This document shows, piece after piece, positions 32,301-40,589 of a stretch of 64,000 bases of DNA; the first letter of the stretch is position 1; each line of letters starts with the position of its first letter. Both the position numbers and the translations under genes were made by a program. The notes beneath the pieces were generated by a model. That model searched no databases, was not told the origin of the DNA, and worked only from the letters and a program-made list of their open reading frames with translations. The DNA comes from JAFGOG01 sp034429215 (GTDB lineage: Bacteria; Chloroflexota; Anaerolineae; JAAYZQ01), in NCBI GenBank assembly GCA_034429215.1, contig DAOUGI010000022.1:1-64000 (forward strand), given 5' to 3'.

Positions 32301-34925
32301 CTAGGGTGCAGCGGCAAATACCGATTCGGCAAAGGTGGGAATGCTCACCCGCTTGGATACCACCGCCACCTCCAACCGGTTTGAGCCTTCCATGAGCTTG
32401 GCCGTCTGATCCGAGCTGAATGCGATCTGCCACAGTCCATCTTCAACAGCCTCGGCCTGACCGGTGAAGGCCAGCTCGCCCTTGGCGTCGAATACCAGGT
32501 ATTTGACCTCGACGATCTCGGCCACTGGATAGGGTTGGTCCTGGAAGGTCACGTACACGTCGTAAGCAGCCTCGGAGTTGATCGTGACCCGGGCCGGGCC
32601 GTCGATCTCCACCTGGGCGATCTTTGGTTCGCCAAAGCCAGCCCACTTGTCGGCCGGATCAGGATAGTCGGGGTTGCGCTTGAGAATGACCGTGCCTTCG
32701 ATCGGGAACGCTTTCTCCAGGTAGTATGGGCCGGTGCCGATCCAGAAGTGCCCCTTGCGGCCGTACCAGTCCTGGAGGCTGGCATAACGGGCCGTGACCT
32801 CCTCAGCAGTGATATACTGGCCCAAGGTCGGTGCATAGGGGATGTAATTCTGTTCCACCGCCTGCCCCAGGTACTTTTCCAGGATAGCCACGGTTGGCCC
32901 GGCGATATAGCTCATCCAGTCGACCCCCAGCTCGTCGGCCTTGGCCGACGAGAAGGTCGTCTCCTTGTTCGTCTCGGCCAGAATGCCAAGCGCTATGTTG
33001 TGCCAGGCGCCAGATCCGAACGGATAGGTCGGGAACCAGGTTGGCCAGACGGCGCCGGCGTGAGCGGCCAGCTCGGCATCCAGCTGGATCTGATCGCTAT
33101 AGTACTCGATGACCAGCGGATCGGTCGAGACGATGCGCGTGCCCTTAAAGTGAGACTGGAGCGACTCCAAAGCCGGCACCGCCGACGCGTCGTAGATAGC
33201 GCTTTCCGGCTTGCCCTGGTCGAAGGCCATGATCATCGCCATCACAAAATCGGCCACGGACATGGTGGAGCCGTCGTGCCATGTGATCCCGAACAGATCC
33301 TTGGGGTAAGTGGTGATGACCTTGAGGTTGGCAGTGAGCCCATCGGGGTACTTTTCGCCGACGGTGATGAACTTTTGCGCCGCGGCATCCCAGTCAACCC
33401 AGGCATCTGCCGGCACTTGGTTCTCCGGGACGAACTGCAGGCTGACCCAATCAAGGGTCTTTTCCACCGGCAGCCCTTCCTTGACAAACACCTCCGATTT
33501 TTCTATCCGCTGCGGCCAGCGCAATCCGGTGTGAGGATCGGGCATGGCCGGAACATCGGCTATCGCCCGGTGGATCATAGCATCGTACAGCCAGTTGGTG
33601 CCGGCGATCGGGTTCCACGGCTCGGTCAGGATGCTGGGCTCGCCCAGGGTCATCGCCCCACCCACCTCGCCTTCACGGCGGAGGGTGTAGGCCCATATGG
33701 TGGAGCCAGCGACGGCTGAGGCCAGGTCGTACCCCGTGATCACCTCCGCCCGGCGAGGCGTAAAGCTCCGCCGGTCGACCAGGAACAGCTCTACCGAGTC
33801 CTGCAGGGCAAGAGTCAGCGCCTTGTCGAACATCTCCCTGCGCTCGGCCATGGTCGTGAAATCGTTGCGGTTCAGCCGGTCCGCGATCTGGTCAAACTCG
33901 GCTGACGGTGTCATGGCCATCCACAGGGGCGAGGGGTAGCCGCGCGGCGTGTAGTAAAAGTCAAAGTTGCCGCCGGAATCGCGCACGATCCAGTTATTCA
34001 CCCAGCCGCCGGTGTACGCATTCCACAAGCCGTCGGCAGGGTTGCTCTGATTCCAGATCGGCGATGCCTCGGCACCGGTCCGATAGTCGCGCTGGATGGT
34101 AAAACCGATCGATTCGAGCTGAGTGGCGACATAGTCGCCGATATCTCGCCGTTCGTCCTCGGTGCGGATGAGAAAGATCAGCTCGACCGACTCGCCGTTG
34201 TACTGCCACTTGCCGTCGACCAGCGTCGCACCAAGCGTTTCCATCTCCTGGGTGATCACCTCTTTGGCCTTGTCCGGGTTATAGGCATAGTAGGCCTCCA
34301 GCTTCCGGGCAATGTCGGCATATTTGGCATAGTCGGGGAAGGCAGTGACGACAGGAAGTAATCGCGGAACGCCCATACCACCCATCAACTCCTCGGCGAT
34401 GTACTTGCGGTCAACTAGCCAGTTCACCGCCTCACGAATCTTCGGTACTGAGAAGGGGTTGAGCTTGCCGGTCGCCGGGAAGGTGGGACCGACCGGGTTA
34501 AACATGATCACGTTGAGCGAGCCATAAGACATGGAGTATGCCAGGTCCGGATTGGCCTTGACCTTCTCAAAGAGAGAGGCTTTGGAAACGCCATAGGCGT
34601 ACATGTCCAGCTCGCCGGCCTCCACACGGGCTACCCCGGCATCAGCCGAGGGGTCTTCGACGATGATCACCATGTCCAGCCAGGCGCCGGTGCGATCCAC
34701 CGGTGCCGGCGTTGGGGTCACCTGGACCTCGACGATCTGGGTCTCTTTGACCACCGCGGTCACCTGCTTTTCGACGACCTGCGGTGCGCCTTCAACCACT
34801 ACCGTCTCCTTAATGACCTGGGTGACGATCTTTTCCTCGGGAGTGGCTGCGGGGCCGCAAGCAGCGAGGATCAGAGTGACAATCATCAGCAGGGCGATAG
34901 GGCTCGCCCACTTGTTCTTACACAT
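32301..34925 (-). CDS. Oligopeptide-type ABC substrate-binding lipoprotein (family 5), oversized
   Basis: An 874-residue exported lipoprotein with the signal peptide lipobox LILAACGPA. It shows family-5 binding-protein features (VPKIREAVNWLVDRKYIAEE, DSVELFLVDRRSFTPR, FGITWHDGSTMSVADFVMAM, FWIGTGPYYLEK), but in an unusual order: a segment that is normally C-terminal (residues about 130-330) comes before one that is normally N-terminal (HDGSTMSVADF). The usual size is 530-600. The start at 34925 is fixed by AAGGAGGAGAATCCG and by the signal peptide. Substrate unknown. Confidence 0.87.
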   Translation of the reverse strand: MCKNKWASPIALLMIVTLILAACGPAATPEEKIVTQVIKETVVVEGAPQVVEKQVTAVVKETQIVEVQVTPTPAPVDRTGAWLDMVIIVEDPSADAGVARVEAGELDMYAYGVSKASLFEKVKANPDLAYSMSYGSLNVIMFNPVGPTFPATGKLNPFSVPKIREAVNWLVDRKYIAEELMGGMGVPRLLPVVTAFPDYAKYADIARKLEAYYAYNPDKAKEVITQEMETLGATLVDGKWQYNGESVELIFLIRTEDERRDIGDYVATQLESIGFTIQRDYRTGAEASPIWNQSNPADGLWNAYTGGWVNNWIVRDSGGNFDFYYTPRGYPSPLWMAMTPSAEFDQIADRLNRNDFTTMAERREMFDKALTLALQDSVELFLVDRRSFTPRRAEVITGYDLASAVAGSTIWAYTLRREGEVGGAMTLGEPSILTEPWNPIAGTNWLYDAMIHRAIADVPAMPDPHTGLRWPQRIEKSEVFVKEGLPVEKTLDWVSLQFVPENQVPADAWVDWDAAAQKFITVGEKYPDGLTANLKVITTYPKDLFGITWHDGSTMSVADFVMAMIMAFDQGKPESAIYDASAVPALESLQSHFKGTRIVSTDPLVIEYYSDQIQLDAELAAHAGAVWPTWFPTYPFGSGAWHNIALGILAETNKETTFSSAKADELGVDWMSYIAGPTVAILEKYLGQAVEQNYIPYAPTLGQYITAEEVTARYASLQDWYGRKGHFWIGTGPYYLEKAFPIEGTVILKRNPDYPDPADKWAGFGEPKIAQVEIDGPARVTINSEAAYDVYVTFQDQPYPVAEIVEVKYLVFDAKGELAFTGQAEAVEDGLWQIAFSSDQTAKLMEGSNRLEVAVVSKRVSIPTFAESVFAAAP

Positions 34926-35113
34926 CGGATTCTCCTCCTTCACATGGTAGTTTGGGTGCGGCCAGCGGTTCTCAACCTGGGTGCGGTAACCCACCGAGAG
35001 AGGCGGCCGGTCTGTCCTCTCGTTCAACTCGGAATTGTTAGCCCGCAGTCTCACCTCCTGTATACTCATGTAACACAGGGCATGACGGCATGCCCACGAA
35101 CCCTTTACAGGAA

Positions 35114-35151
35114 GAGAGCGTTCAGACGGCGCCCCACCTCCGAACGCTCTC
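35114..35151 (-). promoter_or_regulatory. Leader hairpin of the binding-protein gene
   Basis: A 10-bp perfect stem (35114-35123 with 35142-35151, GAGAGCGTTC arms) with an 18-nt loop lies 20 bp inside the predicted transcript of the ABC importer. No U-run follows. It could act in mRNA stability or as part of a regulated leader. The rest of the 34926-35170 leader contains no recognised riboswitch. Confidence 0.4.
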
Positions 35152-35177
35152 AACCAATGGAGACGATGTTTGTCCAC

Positions 35178-35206
35178 AGTATAGCAAAAGGGAAGAGGGC
35201 TGTCAT
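35178..35206 (-). promoter_or_regulatory. Sigma-70 promoter of the ABC importer operon
   Basis: On the minus strand ATGACA (35201-35206) and TATACT (35178-35183) are spaced by 17 bp. The implied leader is about 245 nt long. Confidence 0.6.
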
Positions 35207-35318
35207 CGGCTAAAGCGCGGATTTGGGGTACGTAAAAAAGATGAGGGGAACAACGGGAATTCTCCACAGCACGCGTAGCGCACCTACACAAATCACGTAA
35301 GAGATCTTGAGCGCCTGC

Positions 35319-35347
35319 TTGCCATCTAGTTGCAGTCAGATTATAAT
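35319..35347 (+). promoter_or_regulatory. Sigma-70 promoter of the Fe-S protein gene
   Basis: TTGCCA (35319-35324) and perfect TATAAT (35342-35347), 17-bp spacing, 25 bp before the ATG. Confidence 0.75.
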
Positions 35348-35371
35348 AGAGACCAACTGGGAGGAGGAGCT

Positions 35372-35908
35372 ATGTTCATTATCAAGAACTATGAGCTACG
35401 TCTAGAGACGCCCGGCTGCGCGCCTGGCGCAGAGCACTGGAATGCCACGGCTCGCTTCGATTACGACATCAGCGCTGTGTTTCCCTACCTCAACGCCGTG
35501 TGGAAGGGAGCTCACTACAACCCCCGGGCTCAGCAGTTGGCCTGCCGTATTGAAGACCGGGCGGTAGCCTTCAATCCAGGTGCAATTACGATCAGCAACC
35601 TGCTCGATCGCGACACGGCCACGGTCGAGATGGAAAAGCTGATCGCCCAGATCAACCGCATCTGGATGGACCGCGACCTGCTGACGCCTCGCTACACGGC
35701 CCGCAAGCGCCTGGTGGTCATGGAGATCTACAAGCTGCTGCCCCAGACCAACTGCAAGCTGTGCGGCCGGCCATCCTGCTTTGCCTTTGCCAGCCAGGTC
35801 ACCGTCGGCGCGGCCGAGCCCGAGGTCTGCATGCCACTTTTCGGCGAGGAGCTATACGCTCACCAGCGCCAGGCGCTCCTGGAGATGCTGGCCGAAGCAG
35901 CAAGCTAG
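35372..35908 (+). CDS. Fe-S cluster protein with C-terminal four-cysteine domain
   Basis: A 178-residue protein. The C-terminal part LPQTNCKLCGRPSCFAFA with a later VCMPL matches the small 4Fe-4S domain (PF04060) found in corrinoid Fe-S proteins and electron-transfer subunits. The first 110 residues (YDISAVFPYLNAVWKGAHYN, DRDTATVEMEKLIAQINRIW) are a conserved but uncharacterised partner domain. The start at 35372 follows GGGAGGAGGAGCT; the longer frame overlaps the promoter. It is monocistronic, between its own promoter and a terminator. Role in electron or methyl transfer is inference. Confidence 0.8.
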   Translation: MFIIKNYELRLETPGCAPGAEHWNATARFDYDISAVFPYLNAVWKGAHYNPRAQQLACRIEDRAVAFNPGAITISNLLDRDTATVEMEKLIAQINRIWMDRDLLTPRYTARKRLVVMEIYKLLPQTNCKLCGRPSCFAFASQVTVGAAEPEVCMPLFGEELYAHQRQALLEMLAEAAS

Positions 35909-35921
35909 CACATCAATAGAA

Positions 35922-35955
35922 AAACCCGGTTCCCCCGACCAGAGGAACCGGGTTT
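35922..35955. terminator. Bidirectional terminator between convergent genes
   Basis: A 12-bp perfect stem (35922-35933 with 35944-35955, AAACCCGGTTCC arms) has a 10-nt loop. On the minus strand it runs into TTTTTCT, so it best serves the DUF4139 gene, and it can also end the Fe-S protein transcript. Confidence 0.8.
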
Positions 35956-35962
35956 CCGTCAT

Positions 35963-37915
35963 CTAGCCCAGGACTTTGAGCTTGGCGTCGACCTCCTGCT
36001 TCAGGCGCTCGATCTCGGCCTTGAGCGCCGCCTCCTGCTGGCTCAGCGCTTTCAACTGCTCCTCAGTAGCCTGCAACTGATCGACGTACTGAGTCCGCAG
36101 GGCGCCCTCCTTGCCGGTCGCAGACAAGGCTGCCATGTTGCCCTGGATCTGCTGCTGCGCCTTGTAGATCTTTTGCCGGTCTTTGTCCAGCTCGGCCAGT
36201 CGCAGTTCATTGTCGGCGATCTTGGCCCACAGCTTGAGTAGCTCGGCCGCCTGGTCATGTGACTTGCGATCGAGCAGCCCTTGCTTCAGGTAGTGCTGCA
36301 ACCCCTCGTATGACTGCCGGCGCAGCTCTTCGTGGCGGCTCATCAGGCGGCGTTCCTGGACGCGCAGCACGTTCTCCCCCCGGGCCGGCACCTTTATCTC
36401 GAACCTAAAATGCTCGTCGGTGTGTTCCTTCGGCTCTGGCGTATCGAACAGCTCATACTCACCCAGTCTCGGGTGTTCAATCAACACTGTCACCGGCTGG
36501 CCCGTGCTGTTGGTAAGCCGGTATTCCCGCCACTGGATGTTCCACTCTTCGATCAGCAGATAGGCGCCCCGGATCCGCAGGCCGCGGATCTCGCGACCGG
36601 CGCCGCTCTCTTCGCGGACCTTGACCCCCAGCTCCACAGCATACGCCACAGCCATCTCGCTCCCGACCACAGTAAAGGGCAGCACCGCTTCGCCCACATA
36701 CTCGCCCTTTTCCAGCACAGTGACCGGGCCGCGCTCCAGCGTCAGCCCAGACCCATTCTTCAGCCGCAGTGTGGCCACCGGATGGGCCGGCAGCTTGGCG
36801 CCGTTGTACAGCAGGTCTTTGCGATAGTCGAGATCGGCCGACACGATGGGCACCATGGCCGACTGGCCGCGGCCAACCGTCACCGGAGTGCCGATCACAT
36901 ACTGGAACAGCTCGCCCAACGCCTCGCCGGTCGTCGTCACTGGCGCTGCCTGGGCCAGCGCCTCGCGGCTGATCGCTTTCATTGCCATCGGGGACGGCGC
37001 CGGCGCCGGGGCCGCGTCGTACATCGCCCGCATCGGCGCCATCGCCACCCCGGCTCCCAACGCCGCCTCCTCAAACTCCACGGGGGCCGCCGCCACGCGT
37101 GCTTCCTCCTCGACAACCGGCCGACTCGGGGTAAAGGGGTGATAAAGTTCATAGATGAAGGAGATCGGCATCCCGGCCACGAGGGAGAGAGAGATGCCTT
37201 CCAAGTCCTCCTCTAGCCGGTTGTCAAAGATGCCCCAGCCGAACAACAGCGCCTTTGGCCCGCCGCCTGCTTCCGGGTCGGCCACCAAGCGATAGCTGAC
37301 CCGCCACGTGGGTGCCGGCGCGATGTAGCTGACCGACAGGTCGTGCTCCCCTGGCGTCAGGCGGATCTTGACCAGGCGATAGTTTTCCTGACTCAGCGCC
37401 GTCTGCAAGAAAAAGCGCAGGTCACTTGCGCCACGCTCGTCCAGGATCTCTACGCCCTGGACCCGACCCAGGCTCACAGCCTGCACCCCGGCAAGGTGAG
37501 CCTTGTCAGTCTCTGGTGCGTCGAGCAGGATCGAAACCAGCGAAGTGGCTAATGGCTGTCGCTCCGGCAGCTCGTCCAGGCCCAGCAGCGTGCCGGCCAA
37601 CTGTTCCACCTGGTCCAGGAGGAGCCGGACCCGCCGCCCGCGCAGCCCCACTAGTAGGTCGCGCAGACTCCGGTCGTCACCCAACCGGATCGAGCAGCCG
37701 GCCAGGCGCTCCTCGCGGGTCTGGGGCGTGGCATACTCCAGGCCCAGCACCTGCCCGTCACCCCAATCGATGGCAGTCAGGCTTTTCAAGATATCATTCA
37801 TCTCCTCCACACGGAAAGAAAGCTCCACCTCCTCGCCGCTCAGTCCTGCCCGGCGCTCGAAAAAGCCGACGCCGTGCTTGTACAGCGTCAAATGTGTAAT
37901 AGGTAGGTTCGTCAT
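35963..37915 (-). CDS. DUF4139 domain protein with C-terminal coiled coil
   Basis: A 650-residue protein that starts LPITHLTLYKHGVGFFERRA and has the DUF4139 region (LSVSYIAPAPTWRVSYRLV through RFEIKVPARGEN, about 190-520), with a low-complexity Ala/Pro/Met insert near 300-330. The last 110 residues are a strong coiled coil (ELRLAELDKDRQKIYKAQQ). No signal peptide or membrane helix is seen, so it is probably cytoplasmic. Function unknown; relatives are beta-sandwich proteins, some linked to mucoidy control. Two adjacent ATGs follow AGGAGG; the second has better spacing. It lies about 28 bp after the MEMO gene in one operon. Confidence 0.78.
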   Translation of the reverse strand: MTNLPITHLTLYKHGVGFFERRAGLSGEEVELSFRVEEMNDILKSLTAIDWGDGQVLGLEYATPQTREERLAGCSIRLGDDRSLRDLLVGLRGRRVRLLLDQVEQLAGTLLGLDELPERQPLATSLVSILLDAPETDKAHLAGVQAVSLGRVQGVEILDERGASDLRFFLQTALSQENYRLVKIRLTPGEHDLSVSYIAPAPTWRVSYRLVADPEAGGGPKALLFGWGIFDNRLEEDLEGISLSLVAGMPISFIYELYHPFTPSRPVVEEEARVAAAPVEFEEAALGAGVAMAPMRAMYDAAPAPAPSPMAMKAISREALAQAAPVTTTGEALGELFQYVIGTPVTVGRGQSAMVPIVSADLDYRKDLLYNGAKLPAHPVATLRLKNGSGLTLERGPVTVLEKGEYVGEAVLPFTVVGSEMAVAYAVELGVKVREESGAGREIRGLRIRGAYLLIEEWNIQWREYRLTNSTGQPVTVLIEHPRLGEYELFDTPEPKEHTDEHFRFEIKVPARGENVLRVQERRLMSRHEELRRQSYEGLQHYLKQGLLDRKSHDQAAELLKLWAKIADNELRLAELDKDRQKIYKAQQQIQGNMAALSATGKEGALRTQYVDQLQATEEQLKALSQQEAALKAEIERLKQEVDAKLKVLG

Positions 37916-37943
37916 CATTCCTCCTGGCATAATCCGATCTACA

Positions 37944-39161
37944 CTAACGCAAAACTGCGCCTGCAATAGTCACAAACGACAATCCCTGCGGATCGGCCGG
38001 GCAAACGGCATAGCCGGCCGGCCGGCCACTGGCGTTTTCCAATAACCGAAGCGTCAAATAGATCGGCGGCATGCCACACACCCGCCGCCGGTCACGCTCA
38101 GCTTTGAGCGTATCGAAAAAGGCCGCCGCGTCACCGGCATAAACCGCTGCCAGCAGCCGATCGTCGGCGTTGCGCAGTTGGGCCTTGGCGACAAAATCCA
38201 GCCCGTACGGGTCGCCAAACGCCGGGCCAATGTGCGCCAGGTCGGCGGCAGCCACCGCCAACACCCGCCGGGCTCCGAGCGCCGCTCGAAGCACTTCCAA
38301 CAGCGCGTTGAACGGCTCGTAAATTGCCGGATCACCCTCTCCGGCCACAAAACCACCAAAACCGCCACACAGGATGGGCAAAAGTGCCACCGGCCTGCCG
38401 CTGCGAACGAAATGCAGCCACACCGCGGCCAGCTCAATCGAATGCTCGTGGGCATGGTGGAGCTCTTCAGCAAAGGCGGCCTCCGACCCCAATGCCTCCG
38501 CCAACCTCTCGACTAGCGCATGGTCGGTGGGCAGTACACCCCAGGGTGTGGCATACGATTGGCGGGTCAGGGTCAGAGCGCCGTTGCTGCCCTGGTGGTC
38601 GGTGCCGAATATGATAACCAGCTCGGCATCGCTGGCTGCCTGCGCTGCCGCGCGCCACACCTCGGCATATACCGGCCCGCCCCGCTGATAATCGATGTGA
38701 GGACTGATCGCGCCCCGGACCGGCCCCGTCTCCTGGCCTGCCGCGGCGGGCGCCAGCGCATCTACGTACCCCTGCAACTTGGCCGCCGCTTCTGCCGGAT
38801 CGTCTGGAAAACTAGATCCAGCCGATTCCATGGGACGAAAGGGTGCCTCCCGATAGACCTTTAGGATTGCGGCAATCGCCGCCGCAGAGCGCTCGTTGTC
38901 GAGCAGATAGGCCTTGTCCAGGTCGGCTACGAGCTTGGACAACAAGCCAGGGGCAAGGCGCATCCCAATGCGGATGGTGAACGCCGCCTGCAAGGCTGCC
39001 TCATCGCGCGTGCCGTCCATCAGGCCCAGCAACGGCGCCAGAGGCTGAGGAATGGCGATCGCGGCTTCACCCAGCCGCAGCGGATCGCGCAACAGGATCA
39101 TCGCCTGCCCCCGGTGTTGGATCGGCTGGATCTCCACGTCACGCAGTTTGGGGCCAGTCAT
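37944..39161 (-). CDS. MEMO family protein (AmmeMemoRadiSam system protein B) with N-terminal domain
   Basis: A 405-residue protein. The N-terminal 130 residues form an extra small domain (LRDPLRLGEAAIAIPQ). The MEMO domain follows, with the metal-site histidines in ISPHIDYQRGG, FGTDHQGS and HAHEHSIE and the late VAAADLAHIGPAFG. MEMO proteins resemble class III extradiol dioxygenases, and in prokaryotes they travel with an AMMECR1 protein and a radical SAM enzyme; neither is in the window. The start at 39161 follows GAGGGGGTTGTG. First gene of the operon with the DUF4139 gene. Confidence 0.88.
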   Translation of the reverse strand: MTGPKLRDVEIQPIQHRGQAMILLRDPLRLGEAAIAIPQPLAPLLGLMDGTRDEAALQAAFTIRIGMRLAPGLLSKLVADLDKAYLLDNERSAAAIAAILKVYREAPFRPMESAGSSFPDDPAEAAAKLQGYVDALAPAAAGQETGPVRGAISPHIDYQRGGPVYAEVWRAAAQAASDAELVIIFGTDHQGSNGALTLTRQSYATPWGVLPTDHALVERLAEALGSEAAFAEELHHAHEHSIELAAVWLHFVRSGRPVALLPILCGGFGGFVAGEGDPAIYEPFNALLEVLRAALGARRVLAVAAADLAHIGPAFGDPYGLDFVAKAQLRNADDRLLAAVYAGDAAAFFDTLKAERDRRRVCGMPPIYLTLRLLENASGRPAGYAVCPADPQGLSFVTIAGAVLR

Positions 39162-39270
39162 CACAACCCCCTCTGATTCACCACATCCCACCTTACGGCG
39201 CCAAAGTGCAGGCTAACCACCCCTTCCAATCCCGGCAGTGGGGTGCGGACGGTCATCGTCTTCTCCAGAC

Positions 39271-39299
39271 AGTATAGCACATCCGCCTGCCAGTGGCAA
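39271..39299 (-). promoter_or_regulatory. Sigma-70 promoter of the MEMO-DUF4139 operon
   Basis: On the minus strand TTGCCA (39294-39299) and TATACT (39271-39276) have 17-bp spacing. It is nearly back to back with the rightward MFS promoter. Confidence 0.75.
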
Positions 39300-39308
39300 G
39301 CCGCCGGT

Positions 39309-39336
39309 TTGCCGGCGGCCTGAACTGTGTTATACT
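39309..39336 (+). promoter_or_regulatory. Sigma-70 promoter of the MFS transporter gene
   Basis: TTGCCG (39309-39314) and TATACT (39331-39336) with 16-bp spacing. Its position rules out an upstream ATG at 39327 as the start of the transporter. Confidence 0.7.
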
Positions 39337-39374
39337 TGGCAACTGCTTTTCAACCAACAAAAAGAGATTTCGCT

Positions 39375-40589
39375 GTGGAGACCTGGAAACGCAACCTATA
39401 TGTCGTCTGGGCCTCCGAGCTTCTGGCAATCGCCGGTTTCTCGGTGGCCTTTCCCTTCCTGCCCTATTACGTACAGGAGCTCGGCGTCACCAAGCCTGGA
39501 GAAGTGGAGATGTGGTCGGGGATCATCATTGCCGCCCAGGCGGTGACCATGGCCATCTTTTCTCCCATCTGGGGCTCGCTGGCCGACCGCTACGGGCGCA
39601 AGCTGATGATCGAGCGAGCGACCTTTGGCGGAGCCATCGTCCTGACGGCGATGGGCTTTGTTCAGAACGCCTGGCAACTGGCGGCCCTCAGGGCTGTGCA
39701 GGGAGCACTAACTGGAACCGTGGCAGCCGCCATGACCCTGGTCGCCAGCTCGACGCCCCGCGAGCGATCCGGCCATGCGCTCGGCCTTCTTCAGATGGCA
39801 ATCTGGATCGGTGGGTCAGTCGGGCCGCTGATCGGCGGTCTCGTAGCCGACGCGTGGGGCTACCGTGCTGCCTTTTGGATCACGGGCGCACTCCTGTTGG
39901 CATCTGGCCTGACAGTTTGGCTATTTGTAAAAGAGGATTTCACACCACCGCCCCGTGACGCGCGCAGCTCCAAAGACAGCATGTGGAGCGGTATCCGGCT
40001 GGTGATGACCGTGAGCAGTCTGGTGGCCCTTCTCGGTGTTCGGGTCATTACCCGGCTGGGCACCAGTATCACATCACCCATTTTGCCTTTGTTCATCCAG
40101 AACCTGGCAGGACCAGATGCTCGCGTGGCATCGTTAACCGGCTTGATCTCCGGGATCACAGCCGCCACCAGTGCTGTGAGCGCCGTCCTACTTGGCCGGG
40201 CCTGCGACCGCTTTGGTCCCTGGGGGGTCCTGCTGGCTTCAACCGCAGCGACAGCGGTGTTGTATGCTCCCCAGGCAGCAGTGACAACTCCCTGGCAGCT
40301 GCTGATCCTACAGGCTGCTGTTGGCTTTACGCTGGGCGGCATGGTTACCTCGACCACCGCTTTCCAAGCCAAACTGGCCCCTGAGGGCCGCCAGGGAGTT
40401 GTCTATGGCCTAGATGCCAGCGCTACTTCAGTGGCCAACGCAGTAGGGCCGATGATAGGCGCCGGCGCAGCAGCCGGATTTGGCCTACGACTGCCGTTCC
40501 TACTGACCTCCGGAGCACTCGCCGGAGCGGCCGGGCTGGTATGGAAGCTGCTCCCTCCGAACAGAAAGAAAGAGCCGCCTATCTCTTGA
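39375..40589 (+). CDS. Major facilitator superfamily transporter
   Basis: A 404-residue protein with 12 predicted membrane helices. The MFS motif A between helices 2 and 3 reads GSLADRYGRKLM, and the second half has a matching GRACDRFGPWG. The overall pattern is that of drug:proton antiporters of the DHA1 type (MdtG/TetA-like), but substrate cannot be named. The start is a GTG about 36 bp after the predicted transcription start. It converges with enolase, overlapping by 11 bases. Confidence 0.9.
   Translation: METWKRNLYVVWASELLAIAGFSVAFPFLPYYVQELGVTKPGEVEMWSGIIIAAQAVTMAIFSPIWGSLADRYGRKLMIERATFGGAIVLTAMGFVQNAWQLAALRAVQGALTGTVAAAMTLVASSTPRERSGHALGLLQMAIWIGGSVGPLIGGLVADAWGYRAAFWITGALLLASGLTVWLFVKEDFTPPPRDARSSKDSMWSGIRLVMTVSSLVALLGVRVITRLGTSITSPILPLFIQNLAGPDARVASLTGLISGITAATSAVSAVLLGRACDRFGPWGVLLASTAATAVLYAPQAAVTTPWQLLILQAAVGFTLGGMVTSTTAFQAKLAPEGRQGVVYGLDASATSVANAVGPMIGAGAAAGFGLRLPFLLTSGALAGAAGLVWKLLPPNRKKEPPIS

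Noticed and set aside
32535..33719. 394-residue plus-strand frame
   Set aside because: Antisense to the ABC binding protein, with no motif.
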